A stretch of 37,796 bases of DNA from Pseudomonas gingeri (GCF_013386165.1 NZ_JACAOS010000035.1:1-37796); one strand, 5' to 3'. Positions 7,829 to 16,236 are shown, counted from the first letter of the stretch. Notes: a model not told the origin generated them from the sequence alone. Numbers and translations: made by a program.

Positions 7829-9865
7829 TTACAAGTCCTTGACCAGTCGCAAGGCATCGTAGATCGCGGCATGGGTGTTGCGGGCCGCCACTGCATCGCC
7901 GATGCGAAACAGCTGGAAGCGGCCGTTCGGGTTGGTCACGACCTGCTGCGGGTGGCCGACGATCAGGTCCAGGTGTTCAACCACGCCGCCATTGCTCGAC
8001 GCCGGTTTCAGCTCGAAATACAGTTCGTCCAGCGGCCGGGTGCCGTGGTTGACCACCACTTGATCGACTCGCCGGACCTTGCGCGCATTGCCATAGTCAC
8101 TGTCGATGCTGGCCAGCAGCTCCTGGCCCTCGCGCGCGACGGCGAGCAGGCGGAAGGTGACCGTGAAGGTGGTGTCCAGCGCTTGCAGAGAGCGCATGTA
8201 GGGCACCAGGTTCATGGCCATGACTTCCGGGGCAAAGGTCCGGTCCGGCGTCATGATTTCGATTTTGGCGCCACTTTTGGCGATGAACTCGGCGGCTTGC
8301 AGGCCGGCATGATCACCGGCATCGTCGAACAGCAGGACATTGCGGCCGGGTTTCACATCCCCGGAAATAATGTCCCAGGCCGAGACCACCAGCTCGTTGC
8401 CGGCCGAGAGAATCTCGGTGTGGGGCAGGCCGCCGGTGGCGATGATCACCACGTCGGGGTTTTCATCGTGCACGGTGCTGGACTCGGCCCAGGTATTGAA
8501 GCGAAAGGTCACGCCCAGCTTCTGGCACTGGGCCATGCGCCACTCGACGATGCTGATCATTTCCCGCCGGCGTTCCGATTGCGCGGTGAGTCGGACCTGC
8601 CCGCCGGCCTGGTTGGCGGCTTCGAACACCAGCACCTCATGGCCGCGTTCCGCTGCCACCCGCGCCGCTTCCAGCCCGGCGACGCCGGCGCCGACAATCA
8701 CGATCTTGCGCTTGTTCGGCGCCTTGGGGATGTCATGGGGCATGCTGGTTTCGCGACCGGTGGCCGGGTTGTGGATGCAGTAGGCGGCCCCGCCCTGGTA
8801 GATCCGGTCCAGGCAATAGTTGGCGCCGACGCAGGGACGAATGTCCTCCTCACGACCCTCGATGATCTTGCGCACGATATGCGGATCGGTCATGTGCGCG
8901 CGGGTCATGCCGACCATGTCGACCTTGCCCGAGGCGATGGCGTAGCGGGCGGTGGCCACGTCCGGAATCTTCGCCGCATGAAACGTGGGGAAGTCGGTGG
9001 CGGCGCGAATCTCCCCGGCGAAGTCCAGGTGCGGCGAGTTGCGCATGCCCTGGATCGGAATCAGGTCAGTCAAGCCGGCGTCGGTGTCGATATGGCCGCG
9101 GACCACGTTAAGGAAGTCCACCATGCCGCTGTCTTTCAGGCGTCGGGAGATGTCCAGGCCATCGGCCTGGGTCAGCCCCCCGGGCATTTGCTCGTCGCCG
9201 GTATAACGCACGCCGACGATAAATTCATGGCCGACGCGTTGGCGAATGGCCCGCAGAATCTCGAAGGTAAAGCGCAGCCGATTGTCGATGGAGCCGCCAT
9301 AGGGTGCATCGAGATCGTTGGTCAGCGGCGACCAGAACTGATCCATCAGATGCCCGTAGGCTTGCAGCTCGATGCCATCCAGGCCGGCGGCCTTCATCCG
9401 TTCGGCGGCGTCGGCATAGTCCTTGATGATGCGTTCCACATCCCAGTCTTCCATCTTCTTCGGGAAGGAACGATGGGAGGCCTCGCGCTCGAACGACGGC
9501 GACACCACCGGCAACCAGTCGCCCTTGTCCCAACGGGTGCGCCGGCCCAGGTGCGTCAACTGGATCATCACCGCAGCGCCATGTTCGTGGCAGGCGTCGG
9601 TCAGGTCGCGCATCCAGCCGACCACCTCATCCTTGTAGGCGAGGATGTTGTTGAACACCGGCGGGCTGTCCCGTGAAACCGCAGCAGACCCGGCGGTCAT
9701 GGTCAGGGCCACGCCGGCCTTCGCCCGCTCCACGTGGTAGGCGCGATACAGATCCTTGGGCATGCCGTCGACCGGATAGGCCGGTTCGTGGGCGGTGGTC
9801 ATGATGCGGTTGCGCAGAGTCAGGTGCTTCAACTGATAGGGCTGGAGGAGCGGATCATTCAGCAT
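7829..9865 (-). CDS. DgcA-like NADH:flavin oxidoreductase / N-demethylase
   Basis: A 678-residue two-part oxidoreductase. An N-terminal old-yellow-enzyme TIM barrel (about 1-340) is followed by an Fe-S segment (345-363) and a C-terminal FAD/NAD Rossmann domain (GAGVAGLEA at 392-400). This is the layout of trimethylamine dehydrogenase, 2,4-dienoyl-CoA reductase and dimethylglycine demethylase DgcA; the overall sequence seems closest to the DgcA/N-methylproline demethylase group. The Fe-S segment reads CVGANYC...C (Cys345, 351, 363), so the second cysteine of the usual CxxCxxC is Ala348. The ATG at 9865 is preferred to a TTG two codons upstream because of the GGAGAG site. Next to a betaine importer and a ProC-like gene, a role in N-methylated amino-acid demethylation is likely; the substrate is inference. 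Confidence 0.82.
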   Translation of the reverse strand: MLNDPLLQPYQLKHLTLRNRIMTTAHEPAYPVDGMPKDLYRAYHVERAKAGVALTMTAGSAAVSRDSPPVFNNILAYKDEVVGWMRDLTDACHEHGAAVMIQLTHLGRRTRWDKGDWLPVVSPSFEREASHRSFPKKMEDWDVERIIKDYADAAERMKAAGLDGIELQAYGHLMDQFWSPLTNDLDAPYGGSIDNRLRFTFEILRAIRQRVGHEFIVGVRYTGDEQMPGGLTQADGLDISRRLKDSGMVDFLNVVRGHIDTDAGLTDLIPIQGMRNSPHLDFAGEIRAATDFPTFHAAKIPDVATARYAIASGKVDMVGMTRAHMTDPHIVRKIIEGREEDIRPCVGANYCLDRIYQGGAAYCIHNPATGRETSMPHDIPKAPNKRKIVIVGAGVAGLEAARVAAERGHEVLVFEAANQAGGQVRLTAQSERRREMISIVEWRMAQCQKLGVTFRFNTWAESSTVHDENPDVVIIATGGLPHTEILSAGNELVVSAWDIISGDVKPGRNVLLFDDAGDHAGLQAAEFIAKSGAKIEIMTPDRTFAPEVMAMNLVPYMRSLQALDTTFTVTFRLLAVAREGQELLASIDSDYGNARKVRRVDQVVVNHGTRPLDELYFELKPASSNGGVVEHLDLIVGHPQQVVTNPNGRFQLFRIGDAVAARNTHAAIYDALRLVKDL

Positions 9866-9908
9866 CGTCAAGACTCTCCGGAAGAGGGCGAGGACCTAAG
9901 TTGAAATT

Positions 9909-9938
9909 ACGTTAGGGCGAAATGTACACCTGTGTCAA
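9909..9938 (-). promoter_or_regulatory. Putative promoter of the demethylase-cupin operon
   Basis: On the minus strand a perfect -35 TTGACA (9938-9933) is followed at 18 bp by TAACGT (9914-9909). The spacer overlaps the left arm of the inverted repeat at 9920-9962, so a bound TetR protein would block polymerase. The leader to the ATG at 9865 would be about 40 bases. Confidence 0.5.
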
Positions 9939-9962
9939 CACACTAGACACAGGTGTACATTT
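9920..9962. promoter_or_regulatory. 17-bp perfect inverted repeat, paired TetR-type operators
   Basis: AAATGTACACCTGTGTC (9920-9936) and its exact complement (9946-9962) are separated by 9 bases. Each arm also holds its own near-dyad (ACAC-CT-GTGT at 9926-9935 and its mirror at 9947-9956), with centres 21 bp apart, two helical turns. It lies in the divergent region between the demethylase and the TetR gene, the standard place for autoregulated operators. Binding by that TetR protein is inference. Confidence 0.7.
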
Positions 9963-10000
9963 TGCTTGCGCGGTGTGAAGTGAGGGATTAGGATCGAGCC

Positions 10001-10651
10001 ATGAACGAACAGACCAAAGCAGTAGAAAGCGGCTGGCGAGGGTCCCTGGAAGGGTGGCTCGATGCCGCGTATGAGAGCCTGACCGAGTGCGGTGTCGACA
10101 CCGTGCGGGTGATGCCCCTGGCCAAGAAGCTGGGGCTGTCGCGAACCAGTTTCTATTGGTTCTTCAAGGATCGCGAAGAGTTGCTCGGCGCCCTGATCGA
10201 ACGTTGGCGGGTGAAGAACACCGGCAATCTGATCGCCCAGACCGAGTGTTATGCCGAGAGCATTGCCGAGGCGATGCTCAATGTTTTTGACTGTTGGCTG
10301 AACCCCGAGCTGTTCGATTCCCAGTTCGAGTTCGCCATGCGCAGCTGGGCCTTGCAGTCCGCTGAAGTGGCCGAACATATCCGGGTCGCCGACATCGCCC
10401 GACGTGAAGCCTTGATCCGCATGTTCATGGGCTTCAACTACGAGTTTGACGGCGCCGATGTGCGGGCGCGAACGATTTACCTCACACAGATCGGCTACAT
10501 CAGCACCAACACCCGAGAGGACATCGGGGAGCGAATGCGGCGGATTCCCGAGTACGTGAAGATCTTCACGGGCCAGGAACCCCAGGAGCGCGAGTTGAAA
10601 CGCTTCTACTCGCGCCATGGCTATGACGCTTCAGCGTCCAGCCCGCAATGA
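10001..10651 (+). CDS. TetR-family transcriptional regulator
   Basis: A 216-residue DNA-binding regulator. The N-terminal helix-turn-helix lies at about residues 27-60, with a typical ending LGLSRTSFYWFFKDREELL; the C-terminal two thirds would be the ligand-binding and dimer domain. The ATG at 10001 follows an AGGA site. It is divergent from the demethylase-cupin operon across the strong inverted repeat at 9920-9962, so it probably represses itself and that operon until a methylated amine or product is present. The ligand cannot be told from the sequence. Confidence 0.88.
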   Translation: MNEQTKAVESGWRGSLEGWLDAAYESLTECGVDTVRVMPLAKKLGLSRTSFYWFFKDREELLGALIERWRVKNTGNLIAQTECYAESIAEAMLNVFDCWLNPELFDSQFEFAMRSWALQSAEVAEHIRVADIARREALIRMFMGFNYEFDGADVRARTIYLTQIGYISTNTREDIGERMRRIPEYVKIFTGQEPQERELKRFYSRHGYDASASSPQ

Positions 10652-10683
10652 CCGCGACTTCTGACTGACGAAGGCAGGTTCCT

Positions 10684-11523
10684 ATGTGCGACGCACCCAC
10701 GATAGGCATTATCGGTGGATCGGGATGGCTTGGCCGCTCGATTGCCCTGGCGCTGCTCGAGAAGGCGCTTATCCAGCCCGAGGCGTTGGTGCTGTCGAAC
10801 CGTAGCGGTCACCACCCGTTACCGAGTGGCAGGTGGTCGCAGGTGACACTGACGTGCGACAACCAGGCCTTGGTGGAACGTAGCGAGGTGGTCATCCTCG
10901 CCGTACGGCCAGAGCAGTTTGCCGAGGTGGAAATTTTCGCTGAAAACCGCCTGGTGATTTCCTTGATGGCCGGCGTGCCACTGGCGGATGTGGTAGCGCT
11001 GACCGGCAGCCGCCAGGTGATCCGCGCCATGCCCAATGCCGCCGCGCAAATCGGCAAGTCCTACACGCCCTGGTTGGCCGCGCAGGCGGTCAGTGATCCA
11101 CAGAAAGCCTTCGCCCAGCGACTGTTCGAAACCTTCGGCGGCGCCGACCAGATCTTCAGCGAAGGCCATTTGAACTACCTGACGGCGCTGGTGGGGACCG
11201 GGCCGGCGTACCCGGCGCTGCTGGCGCGCAGCCTGCTCGAACACGCCGTGGGCACTGGCTTGCCTCCCGCCATTGCCCTGCGCGCGGTGAGTGCCGTCGT
11301 GGTGGACGCCAGCCAACTGATCGGCCATGGCTACGGCATCGATGAACTCTTGCAGACCCTCATCAGTTACCACGGCGTCACCGCCGCGGGCCTTGAAGCC
11401 ATGATTGCCGGCGGCTTCGATAAAACAATAAAAGCAGGTCTGGATTCGGCGGCCTCGGTCGCCAATGCCATGGGTCCATTTGTCCATTCTGCTGACACCC
11501 AAGAAGGTCCGATGACGCGGTAG
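10684..11523 (+). CDS. Pyrroline-5-carboxylate reductase family protein (ProC-like)
   Basis: A 279-residue NAD(P)-dependent reductase. The Rossmann motif GIIGGSGWLG is near residues 8-17, and the conserved dimer-domain stretch appears as VGTGPAYPALLARSLLEHA. It starts 33 bases after the TetR gene and 41 bases before the binding-protein gene, so it sits inside a betaine-type cluster rather than beside proline biosynthesis genes. It may act on a pyrroline or N-methyl pyrroline intermediate made by the neighbouring demethylase; alternatively it is a second proline-forming enzyme. The family assignment is secure; the specific reaction is inference. Confidence 0.82.
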   Translation: MCDAPTIGIIGGSGWLGRSIALALLEKALIQPEALVLSNRSGHHPLPSGRWSQVTLTCDNQALVERSEVVILAVRPEQFAEVEIFAENRLVISLMAGVPLADVVALTGSRQVIRAMPNAAAQIGKSYTPWLAAQAVSDPQKAFAQRLFETFGGADQIFSEGHLNYLTALVGTGPAYPALLARSLLEHAVGTGLPPAIALRAVSAVVVDASQLIGHGYGIDELLQTLISYHGVTAAGLEAMIAGGFDKTIKAGLDSAASVANAMGPFVHSADTQEGPMTR

Positions 11524-11564
11524 TTGGCCCTTCCTAACTCTGGCCGCAATCGAGGTTAGCGTTT

Positions 11565-12566
11565 ATGAATATAAAGTCTTTCTCGAAGACGGGACTTGCC
11601 CTGGGGATCGTCGCCTTCAGTGGATGGGCGGCAGCGGCTGAGTGTGGTGATGTGACCATCGCCAACATGAACTGGCAATCGGCCGAGGTTATGGCCAACG
11701 TCGACAAGTTGATCCTCAATGCCGGCTACGGCTGCAATGCCAGCCTGGTCACCGGGGACACGGTGCCGACGATCACCTCGATGGCTGAAAAAAGCCGCCC
11801 CGACATCGCTCCGGAAGGTTGGATCGACCTGGTGCCCGAAGTCGTCAGGAGCGGCATTCAGAGCGGTAACCTGATTCAGGCGGCGAACTCCTTGTCCGAC
11901 GGCGGCTCCCAGGGTTGGTGGATTCCCAAGTACATCGCCGACGCTCACCCGGACATCAAGAGTTTCGATGATGTGAAGAAGCACCCTGAACTGTTCCCGG
12001 CCCCCGACGACGCGAAAAAAGGTGCGATCTACAACGGTCCGCAAGGCTGGGGCGGCACGGTGGTCACCAGCCAGTTCTACAAAGCGTACGGATTCGAGAA
12101 GGCCGGCTTTGTGCTGGTCGATACCGGTTCGGCGGCGGCGCTGGACGGCTCCATCGCCAAAGCCTACGAACGCAAGGCGCCCTGGTTGGGGTTTTACTGG
12201 GCACCCACGGCCTTGTTGGGCAAGTACCCGATGGTCAAGCTGGATAATGGCCGTGCGGTCGATCCGGTGGAGTGGAAGCGCTGCAACACGGTCGCCGACT
12301 GTCCTGATCCAAAACCCAACGGCTGGCCCATCGACCGGGTCTATACCTTGACCACCAAGTCCTTCGCCGCGCGTTCGCCCACCGTCATGGCCTATCTGAA
12401 CAAACGCGCCTGGTCCAATACCACGGTGAACAAACTGATTGCCTGGATGACCGATAACCAGGCCACCGGCGAGGAGGGCGCCAAGTACTTCCTGAAAAAC
12501 AACGAAGCGCTGTGGAGCCAGTGGGTCAGCCCCGAGGCGTCCGGCAAGATCAAGGCGTCGCTGTAA
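11565..12566 (+). CDS. Glycine-betaine/proline-betaine-type ABC substrate-binding protein
   Basis: Periplasmic binding protein, 333 residues with a signal peptide (positively charged start, hydrophobic core, cleavage near AAA-AEC at about residue 25). The OpuAC/ProX-type fold is suggested by VTIANMNWQSAEVM, the EGWIDLVPE loop and GWWIPKYIAD; aromatic residues of this kind form the cage that holds quaternary ammonium groups. A GAGG site precedes the ATG. A strong hairpin follows the stop, then the permease and ATPase. The ligand is likely a betaine such as proline betaine or a related compound. Confidence 0.85.
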   Translation: MNIKSFSKTGLALGIVAFSGWAAAAECGDVTIANMNWQSAEVMANVDKLILNAGYGCNASLVTGDTVPTITSMAEKSRPDIAPEGWIDLVPEVVRSGIQSGNLIQAANSLSDGGSQGWWIPKYIADAHPDIKSFDDVKKHPELFPAPDDAKKGAIYNGPQGWGGTVVTSQFYKAYGFEKAGFVLVDTGSAAALDGSIAKAYERKAPWLGFYWAPTALLGKYPMVKLDNGRAVDPVEWKRCNTVADCPDPKPNGWPIDRVYTLTTKSFAARSPTVMAYLNKRAWSNTTVNKLIAWMTDNQATGEEGAKYFLKNNEALWSQWVSPEASGKIKASL

Positions 12567-12567
12567 T

Positions 12568-12614
12568 CCCATGGAGCATGCAGCCCGTTGCGACGGGCTG
12601 CCTTGCTCCATGGG
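12568..12614 (+). other. Long intercistronic hairpin after the binding-protein gene
   Basis: Two stacked stems: 11 bp (12568-12578 with 12604-12614) and 9 bp (12580-12588 with 12593-12601), with a 4-base loop TGCG and a 1/2-base internal loop. No T-run follows. It begins 2 bases after the binding-protein stop; such hairpins usually stabilise the upstream mRNA or attenuate, raising binding protein relative to membrane subunits. Confidence 0.7.
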
Positions 12615-12692
12615 CACCCACAACAATAAGAACACCCATGTATTGAAATGACCTGCCAGGGTTCTGATGGTCTTCTACGAAAGGGGAATGTC

Positions 12693-13583
12693 ATGGAGTG
12701 GTTACTCAGCTTTCCGCATATGGATGACGAAAGACTCCGCGCCTTGAAAAAGGTGATCGACGGTGCCTTTCGCCATTTCACCAGTACCTACGGCGATGGT
12801 TTCGAAGCGTTTTTCCAGCCGTTGCAAGTGTTCCTCAATCAATCCGAGCGGTTCATGACCACCACGCCGTGGCCGATCATCATTGTCCTGGTGGCCCTGA
12901 TTGCCTGGTTCGCCAGCCGCAGTGGGCGAATCGTCCTGGGTTGTGTGTTCACGCTGATGGCGATCGGTTACCTGGACATGTGGACCGACACCATGAAAAC
13001 CCTGTCGATGATCTTTGTCTGCACCGTCATCTCCATCATCATCGGCTTGCCCACCGGCATTGCCATGGCGCGCTCCAATCGCCTGCGCAACGTGATCAGC
13101 CCGGTACTCGACGTGATGCAGACGCTGCCGAGTTTTGTCTACCTGATTCCGGTGGTGATGCTGCTGGGTATCGGCAAGGTTGCGGGGCTGATTGCGGTGG
13201 TGGTCTATGCCTTGCCGCCGATGATTCGCCTGACCAACCTCGGCATCCGCCACGTCGATGCCGAGATGCTGGAGTGCGCCGACGCCTTTGGTTCTTCCAG
13301 TTGGCAGAAGCTGAAAAATGTCCAGTTGCCGCTGGCGTTGCCCTCGATCATGGCCGGCATCAACCAGACGATCATGATGGCCCTGGCCATGGTGGTCATC
13401 GCCTCGATGATCGGGGTCGAGGGACTCGGGCAACCGGTGCTCAAGGCCATTTCCAACCAATACTTCACCCTGGGCATGTTCAACGGCCTGGCCATTGTCG
13501 GCATCGCGGTGATTTTCGATCGGGTCAGCCAAGCCTATGGCAGAAGACTGCAAAAGCATCTGGAGCGGGTCCATGGCCACTAA
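12693..13583 (+). CDS. Betaine-type ABC transporter permease (ProW/OpuAB family)
   Basis: Inner-membrane subunit, 296 residues, with a roughly 60-residue N-terminal soluble part and about six membrane segments (for example PIIIVLVALIAWF and TLSMIFVCTVISIIIG). The EAA loop reads ECADAFGSSSWQKLKNVQLPLALPSIMAGI, contacting the ATPase. The ATG at 12693 is chosen over one 15 codons upstream because of the AAGGGG site. Its last 11 bases overlap the ATPase start. Family membership is clear; the ligand follows the binding protein. Confidence 0.88.
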   Translation: MEWLLSFPHMDDERLRALKKVIDGAFRHFTSTYGDGFEAFFQPLQVFLNQSERFMTTTPWPIIIVLVALIAWFASRSGRIVLGCVFTLMAIGYLDMWTDTMKTLSMIFVCTVISIIIGLPTGIAMARSNRLRNVISPVLDVMQTLPSFVYLIPVVMLLGIGKVAGLIAVVVYALPPMIRLTNLGIRHVDAEMLECADAFGSSSWQKLKNVQLPLALPSIMAGINQTIMMALAMVVIASMIGVEGLGQPVLKAISNQYFTLGMFNGLAIVGIAVIFDRVSQAYGRRLQKHLERVHGH

Positions 13584-14673
13584 TCCGAGCGATGATTTCG
13601 GCATCGAAATCAAACATCTCTACAAGATCTTCGGTTACCAGGCGCACACCAGTATCGAGCGGGTCCAGCAGGGCATGAGCAAGGCTGAGCTGCTGAGCCG
13701 GCATAGCCATGTGCTGGGCTTGAAGGACATCAATATCAGCATGCCGTCCGGCGGTATCCAGGTGATCATGGGGCTTTCCGGGTCAGGCAAATCGACCTTG
13801 ATCCGCCATATCAACCGCTTGATCGAACCCACGGCGGGCGAAGTCATCGTCGGTGGTGTGGATGTGCTGAAGATGAGCCCCCACGCGTTGCGGGAGTTTC
13901 GCCGGCATAGCATTTCCATGGTGTTCCAGAAGTTCGCGCTGCTGCCGAACCGGACCGTGCTCGAGAATGCCGTCTATGGCTTGGAGATCCAGGGCATGGC
14001 CCGTGGCAGGCAAGTGGATATCGCCATGGGTTGGCTGGAGCGGGTCGGCCTCAAGGGCTACGAGCGGCACTACCCGAATCAGCTTTCCGGCGGCATGCAG
14101 CAGCGCGTCGGCCTGGCCCGAGCCCTGGCCAGCGACGCGCCGATCCTGTTGATGGATGAAGCGTTTTCGGCCCTGGACCCGCTGATCCGCATGGACATGC
14201 AATCGGTGCTGCTGGACCTGCAGAAAGAAATCAGGAAGACCATCGTCTTCATTACCCATGACCTGGATGAGGCGCTGCGTATCGGTGATCGCATCGCGAT
14301 CTTGCGTGACGGTGAGGTGGTGCAACAAGGCACCCGGCAGGAGATCGTCATGAGCCCCGCCGACGATTACATCGCCAACTTCGTCAAGGAAGTGAACCGC
14401 GGCCGGGTGATCAGCGTCAAGGCCATCATGAGCCCGTTTGTCCAGGTGAAGGCCGGAGCCACGCTGGCGGTTCCCACTGGGACGTCACTGGAGTCGGCGG
14501 TCAAACGACTGGTTGAAGCCGGCCTCGATGAGTTGGTGGTGACTGACAGTCAGGGCCAGCCGGTGGGGCAACTGGCGCTCAAGTCGATTATTGCGACGAT
14601 GGTCACCTCGACGGTGAGCGAAGCGTCACCCGTGCCTCAGGCAAAAAACGTGGCGCGGGCGCTGCTGCGTTGA
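13573..14673 (+). CDS. Betaine-type ABC transporter ATP-binding protein (ProV/OpuAA family)
   Basis: Cytoplasmic ATPase, 366 residues. Walker A GLSGSGKST is at 67-75, the signature is LSGGMQQRVGLARAL and Walker B is ILLMDEAFSALDP. The N-terminus carries the extra about 45-residue extension typical of ProV/OpuAA, and the C-terminus has a CBS-like stretch (from about residue 280) that in relatives senses ionic strength. The ATG at 13573 overlaps the permease end by 11 bases, indicating coupling. Last gene of the importer operon; a hairpin follows. Confidence 0.9.
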   Translation: MATNPSDDFGIEIKHLYKIFGYQAHTSIERVQQGMSKAELLSRHSHVLGLKDINISMPSGGIQVIMGLSGSGKSTLIRHINRLIEPTAGEVIVGGVDVLKMSPHALREFRRHSISMVFQKFALLPNRTVLENAVYGLEIQGMARGRQVDIAMGWLERVGLKGYERHYPNQLSGGMQQRVGLARALASDAPILLMDEAFSALDPLIRMDMQSVLLDLQKEIRKTIVFITHDLDEALRIGDRIAILRDGEVVQQGTRQEIVMSPADDYIANFVKEVNRGRVISVKAIMSPFVQVKAGATLAVPTGTSLESAVKRLVEAGLDELVVTDSQGQPVGQLALKSIIATMVTSTVSEASPVPQAKNVARALLR

Positions 14674-14677
14674 GAGC

Positions 14678-14701
14678 GATCAAGCCCTGGGCGGCTTGAT
14701 C
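14678..14701. terminator. Stem-loop between convergent ATPase and symporter genes
   Basis: GATCAAGCC and GGCTTGATC form a perfect 9-bp stem with a 6-base loop, in the 54-base gap between two convergent stop codons. There is no T-run on either side, so termination efficiency is uncertain, but the position suits a shared terminator. Confidence 0.5.
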
Positions 14702-14727
14702 TATCGGGTGTTGGGCGAGCGCCGGGA

Positions 14728-16134
14728 TCAGGGCAGTTCCAGGGCTTTCAGGGGCGAACGGCTGGTGTCGCTCCGCGTAAAGTGACCGATGCTCATGATC
14801 ACCAGCGGCGTGAACAGCGCGATATAGGCATTGTCGACGCCCCACGGATTGCCGGCCAGGAACCACCCGACCGTCGCTACCAGGGAGGCGATGATGCTGA
14901 TGAACGCGGCTTTCGGCGTGCCGAATTTGGGCGCGTAGAACACCATCAGCACCAGCACCGCCAGGGACGCGCGCAGGGCTTTGCCGAGGAAGGCGATCAT
15001 CAGCACTTTGTCGGAGGTCAGGGCCAGCGCGATCGGCAGCAGGCCGACGGCGATGGTCGCCAGGCGGACAAAACGCAGGGATTTGACGTCGCTTTTTTCC
15101 GGGTTGAACCAGGGCTCGTAGAAGTCGCGCAACAGCAACGTGGCCGAGCCCATGCTCACCGCCGAAATGGTCCCGAACAGCGAGCCGGCCAAACCGGCCA
15201 CCACCAGGCCGGCGGTCAGTTGATCCATGCTCGCGATCAGCCGGGGAAAGGCTTGCAGCGAATCCACCTGGGGAAACAACGCGGCGCTGCACATGCCGAT
15301 CAAGGCCGCCCCGATACCGAAGGGGATCATCAGGCCCGCGCAATAGAAGCACGCCCGTTGCGCCTTGCCCGCATCGCTGACGGTGTTCACCGCCTGAATC
15401 ACATATTGGGTGGAGAAGATCGAGCCGATGCCGGCAATCATCCAGGCGATGATCTGACCCCAGCCGATGGCGGTCCAGTCGAACATGCTTTTCGGCAACT
15501 GAGTCTGCAGAGCGCCGATGCCGCCCACCTGTTTCAAGCCGAACCACAGCGCCAGCCCGACGCCGAGGTACTTGAGGCTGGCGTGGACGAAGTTGGTGTA
15601 GATGACCGAACGCATGCCGCCGATGCTGACGTACAGCACCGACACCACACCGACAAGGATGATCGCCAGCGTGCGATCGACTTGCAGCACGCTGGCCAGC
15701 ACCGCGCCGCCGCTGGCGTAGATGGACACCGCGACGATTTCCAGGGCGAAAATGGTGATGATCGAAGTGGCAAACCGGGTTTTCTGCCCGTAGTTGCGCG
15801 ACAGCACACCGGAGATGGTGTTGTCGCCCAGGTCCTTGTATTTGCGCGCCAGCAGCCAGGCGAACAACACAAAGCCCAAGGCCAGGGCGAAGAGGTTCCA
15901 GGCGGCGGAGATCCCGGTTTTGAAGCCGGTTTGCGCGGTGCCGATACTGACGGCGGTGCCGATGAATTCCGAGAGCATCAGAAAGCCGATCAGAAACGCC
16001 GGAAAGTGCCCGCCGCCGGTGGTGTAGTTATTGGCGCTGCGAGAGTGTCGACGCACAGCGAAACTGATCAGCGCGAGGCTGAGCATGTAGACGGCGGTGA
16101 TGGACAGGACGATCCAGGAGGAGTGGGACTGCAT
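14728..16134 (-). CDS. Sodium:solute symporter family transporter
   Basis: Inner-membrane secondary transporter, 468 residues, with about 12-13 hydrophobic segments. SSS-family features include YTTGGGHFPAFLIG near the first helices, GLMIPFG and the GSLFGTISAVSMGSATLLLRD region. Relatives (PutP, PanF and others) take up proline, betaines or carboxylates with sodium; the substrate here is not defined. The ATG at 16134 is preceded by AAAGAGC. It converges on the betaine ABC operon. Its upstream region carries the compound dyad that is repeated upstream of the LysE-type gene 10 kb away. Confidence 0.87.
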   Translation of the reverse strand: MQSHSSWIVLSITAVYMLSLALISFAVRRHSRSANNYTTGGGHFPAFLIGFLMLSEFIGTAVSIGTAQTGFKTGISAAWNLFALALGFVLFAWLLARKYKDLGDNTISGVLSRNYGQKTRFATSIITIFALEIVAVSIYASGGAVLASVLQVDRTLAIILVGVVSVLYVSIGGMRSVIYTNFVHASLKYLGVGLALWFGLKQVGGIGALQTQLPKSMFDWTAIGWGQIIAWMIAGIGSIFSTQYVIQAVNTVSDAGKAQRACFYCAGLMIPFGIGAALIGMCSAALFPQVDSLQAFPRLIASMDQLTAGLVVAGLAGSLFGTISAVSMGSATLLLRDFYEPWFNPEKSDVKSLRFVRLATIAVGLLPIALALTSDKVLMIAFLGKALRASLAVLVLMVFYAPKFGTPKAAFISIIASLVATVGWFLAGNPWGVDNAYIALFTPLVIMSIGHFTRSDTSRSPLKALELP

Positions 16135-16199
16135 GGTGATGCTCTTTAAGTATTATTGTGATGTGTTTTAGCTTCTCTCCTTTGTTTTGTGCTGTCTAA

Positions 16200-16236
16200 T
16201 ATTGAGTAAGTATTGCTGAATACCTTAAAGGTATTG
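16200..16236. promoter_or_regulatory. 37-bp compound dyad, copy 1 (probable operator)
   Basis: Overlapping dyads: GTATT-GCTG-AATAC (16210-16223) and AATACCT-TAA-AGGTATT (16219-16235). The second contains a T-N11-A core (16221-16233), the LysR-box pattern. It lies about 65 bp upstream of the symporter start. Copy 2 at 26332-26368 matches at 34 of 37 bases, in the same orientation. Confidence 0.7.

Noticed and set aside
7754..9676. 640-codon open frame antisense to the demethylase and cupin
   Set aside because: Composition is typical of a reverse-strand shadow, and it spans two real genes.
12869..13678. 269-codon plus-strand frame within the betaine permease
   Set aside because: Frame-shifted shadow with His/Gly/Arg bias; the permease frame carries all family motifs.
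14782..16149. 455-codon open frame antisense to the symporter
   Set aside because: Extremely Gln/His/Asp/Arg-rich, the known signature of the antisense of membrane-protein codons.
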